Under the pieces are notes generated by a model, which saw nothing but the letters and a program-made list of their open reading frames with translations, was not told where the DNA came from and searched no databases. A stretch of 64,000 nt of DNA from Clostridiales bacterium (GTDB taxonomy: Bacteria > Bacillota > Clostridia > Oscillospirales > Acutalibacteraceae): the NCBI GenBank assembly GCA_019422525.1, contig JAHZDE010000001.1, positions 62,001-126,000 of the forward strand. The letters run 5' to 3'. A program made the translations under genes and the position numbers. Below, one piece after another: positions 62,707 through 64,000 of this stretch; position 1 is the first letter of the stretch, and each line of letters begins with the position of its first letter.

Positions 62707-64000
62707 TTATCCTACAATCAGCTTACCTTCGGGCAATACCGAACCGCGATGGGTTCCGCCACGAATACTGATGGCCAAAGCCAAAGAAACTGGCCCTACC
62801 CGGCCTACAAACATTAAAAATCCCAACAGAATTTTACTGAAATAGTCCAGTGTAGGCGTGACGCTGGCAGAAAGTCCAACCGTAGCAAAAGCGGAAACCG
62901 CTTCAAATAAAGCGTCAATTCCGTTTAATTCTTCGTTAAAGGTAAGAATGACGCCGGTAACAACCAGTACCAGGGCGAATGCGGCCAACATGATAGCCAG
63001 CGATTTGTAAACCACTTCCCGGCTAATACGACGGCGATGGAAAACTGCTTCATCGTATCCGCGAAAAACACTAAAAACCGTACAGCTTAGTACAACCAAG
63101 GTAGTTACTTTAATACCGCCGCCGGTAGAACCGGGACAAGCGCCAATGAACATGAGCATAATGGTAATGATTTTTGAAAAATCGTGTTCATCCGCAATGT
63201 TAACAGAAGCGAATCCTGCTGTACGGGCGCTGACAGATTGAAAAAAGGATGCATTCAGGCGGGTAAAAAAGTTCATATCTTTCATGGTGGAGCCGAATTC
63301 ACTGCAAAACAAAATGACAGTTCCGGCAGCCAACAGAATACCTGTGAAAATCAGGCAAACCTGCGAATGAAAAGACAGCTTTCGGGTTTGCTGACGCAAA
63401 ATTCTGGGACGTAATTGATTATAATACACATCGCTGACCACCACAAACCCAATGCCTCCGACAATAATGAGGAAGGCGATGGTCAGACAGACTAAAGGAT
63501 CTGCGACATAGGGAATCAAGCTCATATCCGGTGTTTTGACTCCAAAAATATCAAATCCCGCATTGCAGAATGCAGAAACCGATGTGAATATAGAAGCCCA
63601 GATTCCAAATGGCCCATATTCCGGTACCAGACGGATCATCAAAATAACGGCACCGATTCCCTCGCATACCAGAGTGAACCGCAAAATGATTCCCAAAAGC
63701 CGCCGGACATCCAGCGAGTTTCCATTGGCACTTTCACTGGCCAGCCAAAGCTCCCGGAGCCCCATTTTTTTTCGCATCAAGACAGCAAATCCGCTGGTAA
63801 TGGAAGCAAGCCCCAAGCCGCCTACCTGTATTAGGCATAGGAGGACGCCCTGCCCAAAAGGGTTCCAATGGGTCCAAGTGTCAAATGGGGTAAGCCCCGT
63901 TACACAGGTAGCCGAAGCGGACACAAAAAATGCATCAACGGGATGGGTAAATGTGAAATCCCGGGAAGAAATGGGCAGCCATAGCAAAAAACTGCCAAGA
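62707..64000 (-). CDS. TrkH/KtrB potassium-transport channel subunit, 5' end beyond window
   Basis: At least 430 residues seen. The frame stays open to the window end (codons reading LGSF before the first in-frame TTG), so the start and about 30 residues including the first membrane helix are missing. Four pore loops each with the filter glycine: ATCVTGLTP, SAFCNAGFD, SARTAGFAS and SAFATVGLS. Ends with EGKLIVG. KtrB needs a KtrA/TrkA regulator, not visible here. Length and loops favour KtrB-type Na+-linked K+ uptake. Confidence 0.92.
   Translation of the reverse strand, partial: LGSFLLWLPISSRDFTFTHPVDAFFVSASATCVTGLTPFDTWTHWNPFGQGVLLCLIQVGGLGLASITSGFAVLMRKKMGLRELWLASESANGNSLDVRRLLGIILRFTLVCEGIGAVILMIRLVPEYGPFGIWASIFTSVSAFCNAGFDIFGVKTPDMSLIPYVADPLVCLTIAFLIIVGGIGFVVVSDVYYNQLRPRILRQQTRKLSFHSQVCLIFTGILLAAGTVILFCSEFGSTMKDMNFFTRLNASFFQSVSARTAGFASVNIADEHDFSKIITIMLMFIGACPGSTGGGIKVTTLVVLSCTVFSVFRGYDEAVFHRRRISREVVYKSLAIMLAAFALVLVVTGVILTFNEELNGIDALFEAVSAFATVGLSASVTPTLDYFSKILLGFLMFVGRVGPVSLALAISIRGGTHRGSVLPEGKLIVG

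Noticed and set aside
1..64000. CRISPR arrays, tRNA, rRNA or insertion sequences
   Set aside because: No regularly spaced repeats, cloverleaf-like conserved TTCGAATC segments with acceptor stems, rRNA blocks or transposase motifs were found by reading both strands.

Overview
The window looks like chromosomal DNA of an anaerobic, probably gut-dwelling, member of the Clostridia (Oscillospiraceae-like Bacillota). The signs are strong AGGAGG ribosome-binding sites, TTGACA/TATAAT promoters, a T-box and an L-box riboswitch, intrinsic terminators with U-runs, glycyl-radical 4-hydroxyproline metabolism, host-glycan enzymes, and a Firmicutes-style ESX/type VII secretion locus. The genus cannot be fixed from the sequence alone. 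I saw no rRNA, tRNA, CRISPR array or insertion sequence.

Layout. 0-4.3 kb (minus): response regulator, sensor kinase and HtrA protease, an envelope-stress-like operon. 4.6-8.6 kb: malQ and glgP for glycogen/maltodextrin breakdown. 8.6-14.6 kb: a trans-4-hydroxyproline catabolic module made of a divergent XRE-cupin regulator, activase, HypD dehydratase, an S51 peptidase and proC. 14.6-17.8 kb: an anchored GH18 enzyme with a chitin-binding module, divergent from a GH25 lysozyme-holin pair. 17.9-19.8 kb: RlmD-type RNA methyltransferase and a GNAT acetyltransferase. 19.9-26.7 kb: a complete trpEGDCFBA operon behind a Trp T-box and a second terminator; its base composition is clearly GC-richer than the surroundings and drops inside trpA. 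26.9-28.3 kb: rmuC. 28.5-35.0 kb: GH20, PHP phosphoesterase, sulfatase and GH2, a sulfated-glycan foraging set. 35.1-39.4 kb (minus): metG, a nucleotidyltransferase, tatD and a radical SAM protein. 39.5-53.9 kb: a 14-gene type VII secretion locus. 54.0-60.5 kb (minus): an EF-G-like GTPase, a large P-type-ATPase-like protein with degraded catalytic motifs, and an RlmB-type methyltransferase. 60.7-62.6 kb: lysine riboswitch plus NhaC-family transporter. 62.7-64.0 kb (minus): TrkH/KtrB, cut by the window end.

The most interesting region is the type VII locus. It has an EssC ATPase with an intact-looking FHA domain, an EsaB/YukD ubiquitin-like protein, three WXG100 proteins, a glycine-zipper candidate effector and DUF4176, but no recognisable EssA, EsaA or classical EssB. 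Instead it carries a PP2C phosphatase overlapped with a membrane-anchored Ser/Thr kinase, an SPFH/triple zinc-ribbon protein and a zinc-ribbon/TPR protein, all apparently read from promoters in front of a small XRE regulator. This suggests a secretion machine switched by threonine phosphorylation (kinase, phosphatase and FHA reader), like the Ppk/PppA/Fha circuit of type VI systems. That reading is inference.
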